This document shows, in pieces, positions 20,231-28,726 of a DNA stretch of 58,247 nucleotides. The notes beneath the pieces are model-generated. The model made no database searches. It was given only the letters and a program-made list of their open reading frames with translations, and was not told the origin of the DNA. The stretch lies in the NCBI RefSeq assembly GCF_000379825.1, contig NZ_KB903823.1, positions 204 to 58,450 of the forward strand, written 5' to 3'. Position 1 is the stretch's first letter; the number at the start of each line of letters is the position of its first letter. The DNA comes from Longispora albida DSM 44784 (GTDB lineage Bacteria > Actinomycetota > Actinomycetes > Mycobacteriales > Micromonosporaceae). A program made the position numbers and the translations under genes.

Positions 20231-23072
20231 CCGCGTACGCGCACAGCCCGGCCCGGTCGGCGGCGCCGGTCTTCGCGATCAGGCTGGCGACGTGCTTCTC
20301 CGCCGTCCGGGGTGAGATGAAGAGCTGGCCAGCGATGTCGCGGTTGCTGTGCCGCCCGGTGGCCATCAGCCGCAGCACCTCGTACTCCCGGACACTGATC
20401 CGCAGCTCGCGCAGCGCGGCCGGCAGGTCGCTCTCCCCGGCGCGCCGCTGCGGTACCCGGCCGCCAGCCCGCCGGGTGAGCCGGCGGCAGGCCCGGGCCG
20501 CGACGGTGAGCCCCGCCGTGTGGAAGTGCTCCTCGGCGGTGCCCAGCCACGCCACCGGCTCGCCCCAGCCGCCGTCGATGCCGGCCTCCGCGACCAGGCG
20601 CAGGCCCAGGTTGCGGGCGAGCGGGAAGACCTGGCCGGCCGCCTGGGCCTCGGCCACCAGCCGGGACGCGTGGTCAGCGTGACCGGATCGTCCGCTGAGG
20701 ACGGCCTGGCCGTACAGCACGAACTGCTTGTTCCAGCGCAGCTGCGCGGCCGGCTCGGCGCTGACCTGGGCGAAGCGGGCGGCGTCGATCTGGCCCCGGA
20801 GGACGCCGAGCAGCGGGTACAGGCCGTGGCGGCCGCCGAGCTGGAACGGGGAGTTGTGGCGGGCCTGCCAGGCGACCAGCTCCTCCAGGTCAGACCAGGC
20901 CCGGTCGCCGTCCTCTTCGAGCAGGGCACAGAAGGCGCTCGCCAGCCCGTACCGGATCGGCATGTACGGGGAGGCCGGCCCGGCGGCCTGGTCGAAGGCG
21001 AGCAGCGCGGCCGTCATCCGCTGCCGGTCGCCCTGGTGCGCGGCGACCAGCGCCCGGATCGCCAGGGCGTAGGAGTGCGAGCCGGTGTCGCGGAGCCGGC
21101 GCAGCGCGTCCGTGCAGTTGTCCAGGAGCAGGCCGGCCTCGGCATGGTGCCCGGTGAGCGCCGCCTGCATCGCCGCAGCCGACTCGGTGAAGTGGGCCAG
21201 TCCGATGTCGCCGGTCGTGTGCATGGCGCGGCGGGCCTCGTGGAGGCGGTTCGCGTCGCCGGTACACAGGAATTCGTTGATGCCGAGGCCCAGCAGGGCC
21301 CGCAGGCGGTGCAGGGGCAGTGTGTGGCGCTCAGCGATGGCCAGCATCTCGCGCAGGCAGGCGTCGGCCTCGGTGAAACCGTCGCGCCGGGCGCTCGACG
21401 CGAGCAGCTGCCAGGCGCGGCAGGCGATGTCGGGCGCGCCGTCGGCGGCGGCCCGGCGCAGCAGCGCCTCGGCGGCCTCCGGCTGGCTGCCGAGCAGGAA
21501 CCGGCCTTCGAGCAGGGCGATCGCGGCGGCCTGCTCCCTACCCGGGTCCGGGATCTGGTGCTTGGCCTGCCGCAGCTGCTCCGCGGCGTCAGCCATCCGG
21601 CCGGCCCCGCTGGCCTCGATGGCCAGCCGCAGATGCAGCGCCGCGCGTTGTTCCGTGCCGAGCTGCGGCAGGCTGCCGGCCAGGCTCAGCGCCCGGTCGA
21701 TCTGGCCGGCGTCGAGCAGAGCGCGCAGCAGAGCCTCCCGGGCCTGCTGCTCCTGGCCTGCAGCCCCGGCGGACCCGGCCAGCTCGCACGCCCGGTCGAG
21801 CAGCGCCACCGCCGAGCCGACCGCCCCGGACTCCAGGGTGGACAGCCCGGCCCGGGTCAGGAACCCGGCGGCGCCAGCCGGATCACCAGCGGTCAGCCGC
21901 AGCCCGGCGATCTGCTGGCACCGGTCGGCGGACAGTACCTGCGATTCGAGGATCGCGGACGCCGAACGCGCGATGCCGGCCTTGGCCGCCTGGGGCAGGC
22001 TCTCCCGGAGCGCCTCGGCCGTCAGGGCATGACAGAACTCGTACTCGCCCTCGGCAGCCCGCCGGATCAGCTGGGCCCCGGCCGCAGCACGTAACTGCGC
22101 CCCGACGGCATGACCGGCGACCGCCTCCAGATCGGCCACCCGGAACCGCTGCCCCAGCACGGCCGCCGCGTCGAGGACGGCGCGGGTCTGCTGACCCAGG
22201 CGCTCGGCACGCTCGGTCACCGCCCGGACCACGGTCATCGGTACCCCGGCGGACAGGTCACCGGACACCCGCCAGCCGGTCGCCGACGGGTGGAGTGCGC
22301 CCCGGGAGACCATGTCCCGCAGCAGCTCCTCGACGACGAACGGGCTGCCGCCGCCGTACCGGGCCAGCTCAGCCGCGACCGGCTCCGGCAGCCCGCCGGG
22401 CCCCACCCCGAGGCACGCGGCCCCCAGCGCGCGGACGTCCTCAGGGGACAGCGGACCGAGATCGGCCACCCTGGCCGCTCCGCGCCGTTCGAGCGCGCCG
22501 GTCAGGTCCAGGGCCGGGCTGTGCTCGGGCCGCAGCGTGACGAGCAGCAGTACCGGCAGGCTCGCGATGTGATCGGCCAGGTACTCCACGATGGCCAGTG
22601 TCTCGGGCTCGGCGTCGTGCAGGTCCTCGATGCTGAGCAGGCAGCCGGACTCCGCCCCGGCCACGCCGACCAGCCGCAGCACGGCCTCGGCGGTCTCCAG
22701 CAGGGTACCGGGGCCGGCCGGCGCCTCCTGCCCGCTGCGCCACTCGGGGATCAGCCGGGCCAGGACGGGCCGGTAGGGTGCCAGGCCCGGGTTGTCCGGC
22801 GGCCCTGCCGTGCGGAACAGGGTCAGCAGGGCCTCGGTGATGGGCCGGAACGGCATCGGTACCGTCGTCGAGCTGGTCCGCCCGCGCAGCACCGGCATCC
22901 CGCTGGCCGTGGCCTGCTCCGCGCACCACGCCGCCAGCCGCGACTTGCCCAGCCCGGCCTCGGCGCGCAGGAAAACGGCCTGGCCGGCCCGGTCACGGGC
23001 GGCGGCCAGGCCATTGTGGAGGATGGCCGTCTCGCCGGACCGGCCGACGAGCGAGGGGGAGCGCAGGTGCAT
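20214..23072 (-). CDS. LAL-type giant regulator: AAA/STAND ATPase with C-terminal LuxR helix-turn-helix
   Basis: A 952-residue large ATP-binding regulator of the LuxR family. The Walker A motif is AEAGLGKS (residues 37-44) and Walker B is within LLSIEDLHDAEP. A long helical TPR-like middle (about residues 330-880) follows. The last 70 residues are a LuxR helix-turn-helix (SVREYEVLRLMATGRHSNRDIAGQLFISPRTAEKHV region). LAL proteins usually activate transcription of secondary-metabolite or catabolic genes. The start ATG is preceded by TAGCCT with 7 bases between, so the mRNA is probably leaderless. No adjacent gene is an obvious target; the terpenoid locus and the O-methyltransferase are both within 4 kb. 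Confidence 0.92.
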   Translation of the reverse strand: MHLRSPSLVGRSGETAILHNGLAAARDRAGQAVFLRAEAGLGKSRLAAWCAEQATASGMPVLRGRTSSTTVPMPFRPITEALLTLFRTAGPPDNPGLAPYRPVLARLIPEWRSGQEAPAGPGTLLETAEAVLRLVGVAGAESGCLLSIEDLHDAEPETLAIVEYLADHIASLPVLLLVTLRPEHSPALDLTGALERRGAARVADLGPLSPEDVRALGAACLGVGPGGLPEPVAAELARYGGGSPFVVEELLRDMVSRGALHPSATGWRVSGDLSAGVPMTVVRAVTERAERLGQQTRAVLDAAAVLGQRFRVADLEAVAGHAVGAQLRAAAGAQLIRRAAEGEYEFCHALTAEALRESLPQAAKAGIARSASAILESQVLSADRCQQIAGLRLTAGDPAGAAGFLTRAGLSTLESGAVGSAVALLDRACELAGSAGAAGQEQQAREALLRALLDAGQIDRALSLAGSLPQLGTEQRAALHLRLAIEASGAGRMADAAEQLRQAKHQIPDPGREQAAAIALLEGRFLLGSQPEAAEALLRRAAADGAPDIACRAWQLLASSARRDGFTEADACLREMLAIAERHTLPLHRLRALLGLGINEFLCTGDANRLHEARRAMHTTGDIGLAHFTESAAAMQAALTGHHAEAGLLLDNCTDALRRLRDTGSHSYALAIRALVAAHQGDRQRMTAALLAFDQAAGPASPYMPIRYGLASAFCALLEEDGDRAWSDLEELVAWQARHNSPFQLGGRHGLYPLLGVLRGQIDAARFAQVSAEPAAQLRWNKQFVLYGQAVLSGRSGHADHASRLVAEAQAAGQVFPLARNLGLRLVAEAGIDGGWGEPVAWLGTAEEHFHTAGLTVAARACRRLTRRAGGRVPQRRAGESDLPAALRELRISVREYEVLRLMATGRHSNRDIAGQLFISPRTAEKHVASLIAKTGAADRAGLCAYAATLPG

Positions 23073-23079
23073 TCCAGCC

Positions 23080-23085
23080 AGGCTA
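23080..23085 (-). promoter_or_regulatory. -10 hexamer, leaderless start of the LAL gene
   Basis: TAGCCT on the reverse strand ends 7 bases before the ATG of the LAL regulator. Confidence 0.45.
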
Positions 23086-23102
23086 CCGGTGCGGCCGGGG
23101 CG

Positions 23103-23402
23103 TCACCTGCCGGTGACTGTGGTGATCTGCTCGAACACGATCTGGGTCAGGCCCTGTTCGCCGCCCATCGACATCGCGGCGCTGTCGCTCCACCGCGCCA
23201 GGACCATCGCCGTGACCCCGGCCCCGAGCAGCGCGCTCGCGTACCCGAACCGCAGCCAGCCGTGTCCACGCGGGAGGTCGATCTCGCCGGCCGGGTGCTC
23301 GCCGCCGTGACGCGCGCCGGAGTCCTTCCACTGCCGGACCAGGCCGGCCCCGGAGGCGCCTTCGCCCTGCTGACCAGGCAGGATGCCGTCGTCGTCTGCC
23401 AT
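23103..23402 (-). CDS. Small single-pass membrane protein
   Basis: About 99 residues: an acidic/Gly-rich N-terminus (MADDDGILPGQQGEG), one hydrophobic segment (FGYASALLGAGVTAMVLARW) and a short polar C-terminus. I chose the ATG at 23400-23402; GAAGGGA lies about 11 bases upstream and the longer frame above it reads as non-coding. No family is recognised. A 13-base element in its upstream region (23491-23503) is repeated upstream of the O-methyltransferase gene, so these two genes may share a regulator. Confidence 0.55.
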   Translation of the reverse strand: MADDDGILPGQQGEGASGAGLVRQWKDSGARHGGEHPAGEIDLPRGHGWLRFGYASALLGAGVTAMVLARWSDSAAMSMGGEQGLTQIVFEQITTVTGR

Positions 23403-23490
23403 GATGGATGATCCCTTCGACGGAGTAGCTGCTCCATCATGACAGCGGGCCCCGTGATGGGGTAGAGCATCGTGCCCAGCGGTCACTGAC

Positions 23491-23503
23491 CAGTCAGAGA
23501 TTG
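23491..23503 (-). promoter_or_regulatory. Shared 13-base element, copy 1 (CAATCTCTGACTG on reverse strand)
   Basis: Identical to 24699-24711 and in the same orientation. It lies 89 bases before the start of the small membrane protein gene at 23402. Confidence 0.35.
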
Positions 23504-23591
23504 CCTGCCAGCAAGTAACAGCAGGCGACGTGAGGGCCGCAGGAAGCGGGCCGGGTCCGGCATCCCTGCGAACCCGGCCTGTCTCCGGGCG

Positions 23592-24608
23592 TCAGGGCTT
23601 GACGGCCTCGATCAGCCGTTCCGAGTGGGCTATCCCGCTCGGGGCGCCCTGGCTGCCCGTGACGGTGAAGCCCGCCGCTTCCATGAGGGCGCGGTACTGG
23701 GGCTCGTCGCGGTCGTGACCTTCGAGGGCCACCAGCATCACGATGTCCACGATGCCCGGGTCGGCGGCGAGGCAGTCTTCCATGACGAGGAGGCGGCCGC
23801 CGGAGGGCATGGCGTCGTACACGCGGCGCAGGATGAGGGCCGCGTTGTCGTCGTCCCAGTTGTGGAGTACCCGGGTGAGGACGTAGGCGTCGGCGCCTGT
23901 CACCGGGAGCGGGTCGAAGAAGCTGCCGGGGACCAGGTCTGCGCGGTCGGTGAGGCCGGCTTCGGCGAAGAGGTCGGCGGCTTGTTCGACGGCGATGGGG
24001 AGTTCGATCAGGGTGCCGTGCAGGCCGGGGTTCCACTGGAGGGCCTTGATGAGCAGGCCTCCGGTGCCGCCGCCCACGTCGACGAGGGTCTTCACGCCGG
24101 TGAGGTCGGCCTCGCGGAGCACCTCCGGGACCAGGTTGCGGCTCATCGACTCGTTCCAGAGCCGGGCCTTGTCCGGGTTGTCGTTGAGGTAGTCGTACAT
24201 GCCCTGGCCGGCGAATTTGTCGAAGCCCGACTTGCCGGTCATGAGCGGGTGCATGATCTCGCCGAAACAGCGGTGCATTTCCTCGCCGTAGATGATGGCG
24301 GTGCTCCACAGTGAACCGGGGACGTCGGCGCGGAGAATCTCCGATTTGGGGTTGTTGGCGAAGAGTCCCGGTTCCGGTTCGGCGAGCATCTGCCACTGCA
24401 CGGCGGTGCGCAGGAGCCGGGTGAGGCCGTGTTCGAGTGCTCCGGTCGACTCGGCGAGCTGTGCGGCCGTCCGGGGGCCTTCCGTCAGCAGGTCCGGGAT
24501 GCGGAGCTTGGCGATGGCGTACATCGTCTGTGCTTTCCACGTGCCCTGCAGGGTGGCGAGGAGCTGCCCGCGGAGGACGCGGGTCTCCTCTGCGTTCGGG
24601 GTCGTCAT
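23592..24608 (-). CDS. SAM-dependent O-methyltransferase (acetylserotonin/hydroxyneurosporene OMT family)
   Basis: A 338-residue class I O-methyltransferase. The N-terminus is a helical dimerisation/winged-helix domain (LRIPDLLTEGPRTAAQLAESTGA region). The SAM site is VDVGGGTGGLL, about residues 163-173, and RVLHNWDDDNAALILRRVY with GGRLLVMEDCL is the typical catalytic and C-terminal region. Members methylate hydroxyl groups of small aromatic or polyketide-like natural products; the substrate here is unknown. I favour the ATG at 24606-24608, with GGAGAG upstream; an ATG 18 bases earlier is also possible. It is divergent from the M4 protease gene. No biosynthetic partners lie next to it. Confidence 0.9.
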   Translation of the reverse strand: MTTPNAEETRVLRGQLLATLQGTWKAQTMYAIAKLRIPDLLTEGPRTAAQLAESTGALEHGLTRLLRTAVQWQMLAEPEPGLFANNPKSEILRADVPGSLWSTAIIYGEEMHRCFGEIMHPLMTGKSGFDKFAGQGMYDYLNDNPDKARLWNESMSRNLVPEVLREADLTGVKTLVDVGGGTGGLLIKALQWNPGLHGTLIELPIAVEQAADLFAEAGLTDRADLVPGSFFDPLPVTGADAYVLTRVLHNWDDDNAALILRRVYDAMPSGGRLLVMEDCLAADPGIVDIVMLVALEGHDRDEPQYRALMEAAGFTVTGSQGAPSGIAHSERLIEAVKP

Positions 24609-24698
24609 GGGAGTGCGGCTCTCCATTCGATTGTGGACGCCGTGGAAACGGGGGCTGTGGCGTCTGAGTACAAGATAAAGGCACTGTTGCCCTGGCCA

Positions 24699-24711
24699 CA
24701 GTCAGAGATTG
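24699..24711 (-). promoter_or_regulatory. Shared 13-base element, copy 2
   Basis: The same 13-mer and orientation as 23491-23503. It lies about 73-91 bases upstream of the O-methyltransferase start, in the divergent region with the protease gene. Confidence 0.35.
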
Positions 24712-24746
24712 GTGCGAACGCGGAGCGCGTGGCTAGGATCTTGGGG

Positions 24747-24767
24747 ATCTGTCCACAGAGGACAGAT
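24747..24767. promoter_or_regulatory. Inverted repeat ATCTGTCC-N5-GGACAGAT, candidate operator of the protease gene
   Basis: The perfect 8-base arms sit just after TAGGAT (24734-24739), a plausible -10, and about 60 bases before the protease ATG. This is the usual position for a repressor site over the transcription start. Confidence 0.45.
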
Positions 24768-24828
24768 GGCTGCGGAAGAATTCACCGCCCTTTGTGAGCC
24801 ATTCCTTTACCCCCACAAGGAGTGCTGC

Positions 24829-27627
24829 ATGAGACGCACCATCCCCGCCGTCACCCTGGCGGGCATCCTGGCTGTGCCGCCGCTGGCGCTGATCGCGTCA
24901 CCGGCCGCCGCCGCTCCGGCCCAGCCGGCCCTGACCGGGAAGGCCGCTGCCACCGCCGCTGCCAACCGGCTGGTCGCCAGCGGCAACGCGCGGTTCAAGA
25001 AGAGTGCCTACGACCAGCTGAGCCTGGTGAAGGTGCACGAGGGCACGGCCGGGTTGCAGTACGCGGCTTTCGAGCGTACGCACAAGGGCCTGCCCGTCAT
25101 CGGCGGCGACGCCGTCGTCGTGACCGACTCGACCGGCAGGATCCTGCACACGGCGAACGCCCAGGACCACGTGATCACGGTCGGCACGACGCCGGCCGTC
25201 ACGGCTCCCGCAGCCCTCGGTACCGCGACGCAGCAGCTCGCGGCCGTGAAGGAGGCTTCGGAGCCCAAGCTCTCCGTCCTGGCCTGGGGCAGCCCGGCGC
25301 TGGTCTGGGACGTGGTCGTGACCGGCCGGACGCAGGCCGGGACGCCCAGCCGGCTGCACGTCCTCGTCGACGCGGCGACCGGCGGGGTCGCGCGGAAGTA
25401 CGACGACTTCGCGGCGGGCAGCGGCACCGGCTACTACAACGGCAGCCAGACGATCGGCACGTCCGGTTCGGCCGGCTCGTTCCAGATGTCCGACCCGGCG
25501 CGGCCGGGCCTGCGGTGCGGCGGGCTGGACGGCGCGACGTTCACGGGCACCGACGACGCCTGGGGCAACGGCTCCGGTACGAACCTCGAAGCCGCCTGTG
25601 TGGACGCCATGTACGCCGGCGGCAAGCAGTGGGACATGGTCGGTTCCTGGCTGGGCCGTAACGGGCTCGACGGCTCCGGCAATGGTTTCGCGATGCGCGT
25701 CGGCAGCAGCGATGTCAACGCGTACTGGAAGTACTCCTACGCTGAGTTTGGTAAATCCTCCGACAACCTGCGCCAGGCGGTTTCCGTCGACCTCGTCGGC
25801 CACGAACTCGGGCACGGCATTTTCCAGAACACGCCGGGTGGATCGACTGCCGAGAATGGCCTCAACGAGGGTACCGGCGATATTTTCGGGACGATGACCG
25901 AGCACTACACGGCGGACCCGGCGAAGCCCGCTGACTATGTCATGTTCGAGGACTTCAATTACTACGGCAGTGGCGCGATCCGCAACCAGGCCGACCCCTC
26001 CCAGTACGGCGACCCGAACTGCTGGTCGGCCGCGATCAAGACCACTGAGGAGCACGCGGCGGCCGGCCCGCTGAACCACTGGTTCTACCTGCTGGCCGAG
26101 GGCAGCAACCCGGGCGGCGGCAAGCCGGTCAGCCCGATCTGCGCCGGGGGCCCGTCCTCCGTCACCGGGGTCGGCATGCAGGCCGCCGGCAAGATCTTCT
26201 ACAACGGGCTGCTGACCAAGACGTCCGGCTGGGAGTACACGGACGTCCGGGTCGCCACCCTGGCAGCGGCCAAGAACCTGTACCCGGGCGACTGCACCAC
26301 GTTCAACCGCGTGCGCGACGCCTGGAACGCGGTCTCCGTCCCGGCCGGCCCGGAGGAGCCGCAGTGCGGCACGACCGACAACTTCTCGGTCTCCGTCGCC
26401 CCGGCCGGCGCCTCCGTCAAGGCGGACGGCATGGTCTTCCTCTGGGTGACCTCGGCCGTCACGAGCGGCTCGACCGAGATCCTTTCCCTGTCGGCCAGCG
26501 GCCTCCCCGCGGGCACGACCGGCGTCTTCGAGGCCCCGACGGTGACGACCGGCCAGCCGAGCCAGCTCACGATCGACACGGCAGCGACGACCACCCCGGG
26601 CACATACCCGATCACCATCACCGCGACCGGCGCGCAGACCCACACGACAGTCTTCGAGCTGTCCGTACTCGCGCCCGAAGCCGACGACTACGTGATCGAG
26701 CTGGAGAACATCCCGCAGTTCATCGTGCCGGGCAACTCACATGACGTGACCGTGAAGGCTGTCATCCAGGACACCAGCTCGCAGCCGCAGAGCGTGACAC
26801 TGTCGGCGACCGGGCTACCGGCCGGCGCGACGGCCACGTTCACGCCGGAGACGGTGATGACGGGCGGCATCGCGTGGGGTCCGTCCACCATGCACATCAC
26901 GACGTCGCCGGCCACGCCGTACGGCGAGTACCGGATCACCATCAGCGGTTCGGGTGGCGTGGCCAACCACTACACCTGGTTCTACCTGAAGGTCACCCCG
27001 GTACCGAACGACTTCTCGGTGTCGATCGGGCAGGCTTCGGCCTCGATCGCCGCCGGCGCGTCGGGCAACGTCACGGTCAGCACGGCGCTCGTGTCGGGGG
27101 CCGTGCCGTCGATCAGCCTGAAGGCGCAGCAGCCGGGGATGCCGGCCGGTACCGGCTTCACCTTCAACCCGGTCACGGTCGCGGCCGGTGGCTCGTCGGC
27201 GCTGACGATCGCCATCCCGGCCGGGGCGACGCCGGGCGCCTACACGCTGACCGTCAACGCTGACAGCCCGGACAAGAGCCACAGCGCCTCGATCCCGGTC
27301 ACGGTGACGGCGGGCAGCACGTGCGGGGGCTACCAGGTCACGGCCACGGGCACGCTCAGCGCCGGCGCGAACGCCTACAAGCCCGGCACGAGCGGGTTCA
27401 CCGCCGCGGCGGGCACGCACCAGGCCTGCCTCGACGGCCCGGCCGGCAAGGACTTCGACCTGTACCTCCAGAAGCTCAGCGGCGGCTCGTGGGTGACCGT
27501 GGCCAGCGCGGCGAGCTCCAGCGCCGACGAGTCCCTGACCTACACGGGCACCGCGGGCACCTACCGCTACCGGATCTACGCCTACTCCGGTTCCGGCAGC
27601 TACACCCTCGGCTACAACACCCCGTAG
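24829..27627 (+). CDS. Secreted M4 (thermolysin-like) metalloprotease with C-terminal beta domains
   Basis: A 932-residue secreted enzyme. A signal peptide (basic MRRTIP, hydrophobic core, ASPAAAAPA) is followed by an FTP/PepSY propeptide (about residues 35-195). The catalytic domain has HELGH (His325, Glu326, His329) and the zinc-binding Glu347 in NEGTGDIFG; the spacing of 18 residues is two shorter than in thermolysin. The partner motif is GPLNHWFYLLAEG. After about residue 515 come repeated Ig-like beta domains (each starting near DNFSVSVAP, DDYVIELEN, NDFSVSIGQ) and a PPC-like terminal domain with two cysteines. AAGGAG lies 6 bases before the ATG. It hydrolyses proteins outside the cell. 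It ends just before a bidirectional terminator. Confidence 0.94.
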   Translation: MRRTIPAVTLAGILAVPPLALIASPAAAAPAQPALTGKAAATAAANRLVASGNARFKKSAYDQLSLVKVHEGTAGLQYAAFERTHKGLPVIGGDAVVVTDSTGRILHTANAQDHVITVGTTPAVTAPAALGTATQQLAAVKEASEPKLSVLAWGSPALVWDVVVTGRTQAGTPSRLHVLVDAATGGVARKYDDFAAGSGTGYYNGSQTIGTSGSAGSFQMSDPARPGLRCGGLDGATFTGTDDAWGNGSGTNLEAACVDAMYAGGKQWDMVGSWLGRNGLDGSGNGFAMRVGSSDVNAYWKYSYAEFGKSSDNLRQAVSVDLVGHELGHGIFQNTPGGSTAENGLNEGTGDIFGTMTEHYTADPAKPADYVMFEDFNYYGSGAIRNQADPSQYGDPNCWSAAIKTTEEHAAAGPLNHWFYLLAEGSNPGGGKPVSPICAGGPSSVTGVGMQAAGKIFYNGLLTKTSGWEYTDVRVATLAAAKNLYPGDCTTFNRVRDAWNAVSVPAGPEEPQCGTTDNFSVSVAPAGASVKADGMVFLWVTSAVTSGSTEILSLSASGLPAGTTGVFEAPTVTTGQPSQLTIDTAATTTPGTYPITITATGAQTHTTVFELSVLAPEADDYVIELENIPQFIVPGNSHDVTVKAVIQDTSSQPQSVTLSATGLPAGATATFTPETVMTGGIAWGPSTMHITTSPATPYGEYRITISGSGGVANHYTWFYLKVTPVPNDFSVSIGQASASIAAGASGNVTVSTALVSGAVPSISLKAQQPGMPAGTGFTFNPVTVAAGGSSALTIAIPAGATPGAYTLTVNADSPDKSHSASIPVTVTAGSTCGGYQVTATGTLSAGANAYKPGTSGFTAAAGTHQACLDGPAGKDFDLYLQKLSGGSWVTVASAASSSADESLTYTGTAGTYRYRIYAYSGSGSYTLGYNTP

Positions 27628-27651
27628 CCACAGGTAGGCGCTCCGGTGATC

Positions 27652-27693
27652 GTGGGACCCCTCATGTCGCTATAGCGACATGAGGGGTCCCAC
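27652..27693. terminator. Bidirectional terminator, perfect 42-base palindrome
   Basis: The 19-base arms with a TATA centre pair perfectly with no mismatch. The hairpin lies between the convergent protease gene (ends 27627) and TetR-like gene, whose stop codon begins at its edge. There is no T-tract on either side. Confidence 0.8.
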
Positions 27694-28508
27694 TATCTAC
27701 CCGGGCCGGCCAGCTCCTCCACCACGTCAGCCAGGCTCCGCGCGTCCCCGCCGTCCACCATGCCCGCGAACAGCGCCATCGCCGCCGTGCCCAGCAGCGA
27801 CCGCCGCCCCGCGTGGTCGATCAGCGGAGCCTCCGGGTCACCGGCAGCCCGCAGGGCCAGCCCCTCGGCGAGCGCCGTCAGCAGGGTCGCCAGGTCCTCG
27901 AACGTGACCCCCGGCCGCAGCCGCAGCCCCCTCGCGGCGAACACCGCCTCGCACATCGCGGCCCAGTGGACGGTGATGTCCCGGTACACCGAGGACATCA
28001 CCTGCCGGAGCGGCTCGTCCTGGCCAGCCCACGCGGTCAGCAGGAACCGGTACCGCATGGCGGTCGACGGGTTCCCGGCCACCGACGTCATGTCCCGGTA
28101 GGCGATCTCCTCCAGCGCGGCGACGAAGTCCCCGCCCGACAACGCCGGCACGGCCTGCTCGGCGAGCTGGTTGTGCAGCGACCAGCGCCGGATGCGCATC
28201 GTGTACCTGGCGAGGTCCGACAGGTAGTCCGTGAAGTAGGCCCACCGGTCCCGGAACGACCCGACGCTGGCCCGCTTCGCGAGGTCCGAGGGCTCGTTGG
28301 CCACCTCCGCGATCACGTTCTCCCTGGTGAGTGTCGACAACGGCCGGGGGAAGCCCTCGGCTGGCGCCGGAGCGGCGAAGAACTCCCTGTCCGCCAGCCG
28401 CACCCCGGCCTCCAGGTAGGCCCGGGTCAGCGGATGGTTCGCCAGCCGGGCACGCACGACGGGATCCCGCCGGTTGAGACTCGTCACGACATCGCCGAGG
28501 TCGTCCAT
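27693..28508 (-). CDS. TetR-like transcriptional regulator, divergent N-terminus
   Basis: About 271 residues, all helical. The stretch LTRENVIAEVANEPSDLAKRASVGSFRDRWAYFTDYLSDL resembles a TetR helix-turn-helix (normally ..GVSKGTFYRYFPSKEDL..), but it lies about 65-105 residues in and not at the very start. The rest looks like a TetR ligand-binding domain with a C-terminal helix (LADVVEELAG). I placed the start at the ATG 28506-28508, preceded by GGGCAGG. A GTG at 28551-28553 is possible. The target and ligand are unknown; the inverted repeat in the protease promoter 3 kb away is one candidate site. Confidence 0.6.
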   Translation of the reverse strand: MDDLGDVVTSLNRRDPVVRARLANHPLTRAYLEAGVRLADREFFAAPAPAEGFPRPLSTLTRENVIAEVANEPSDLAKRASVGSFRDRWAYFTDYLSDLARYTMRIRRWSLHNQLAEQAVPALSGGDFVAALEEIAYRDMTSVAGNPSTAMRYRFLLTAWAGQDEPLRQVMSSVYRDITVHWAAMCEAVFAARGLRLRPGVTFEDLATLLTALAEGLALRAAGDPEAPLIDHAGRRSLLGTAAMALFAGMVDGGDARSLADVVEELAGPGR

Positions 28509-28611
28509 GTCCTGCCCAGCCCTTCCGCCCGTCCTCCGCTGGCGGAGGTCCACTGACGACGGTCCGTGCCGAGCCTAGTACCGGACCGCCACGGGGCCGT
28601 ACAACGTTCCC

Positions 28612-28713
28612 ATGCAGATCACATGCACGGCGGCGTTCCTCGCGAAGCTCGCCACCACCGTCTTCCTGTCCGGCCTCACCGCCGGAGTCCTCCTGTCAGC
28701 CTGGCTGACCTGA
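28612..28713 (+). CDS. Possible 33-residue single-pass membrane peptide
   Basis: A short frame, MQITCTAAFLAKLATTVFLS onward, encodes one hydrophobic helix ending SAWLT. It lies alone in the gap between the divergent TetR-like gene and the convergent SARP gene. The ribosome site is weak (GGGGCC). The composition fits a membrane microprotein, but the evidence is thin. Confidence 0.3.
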   Translation: MQITCTAAFLAKLATTVFLSGLTAGVLLSAWLT

Positions 28714-28726
28714 ACTGACCGGACTG

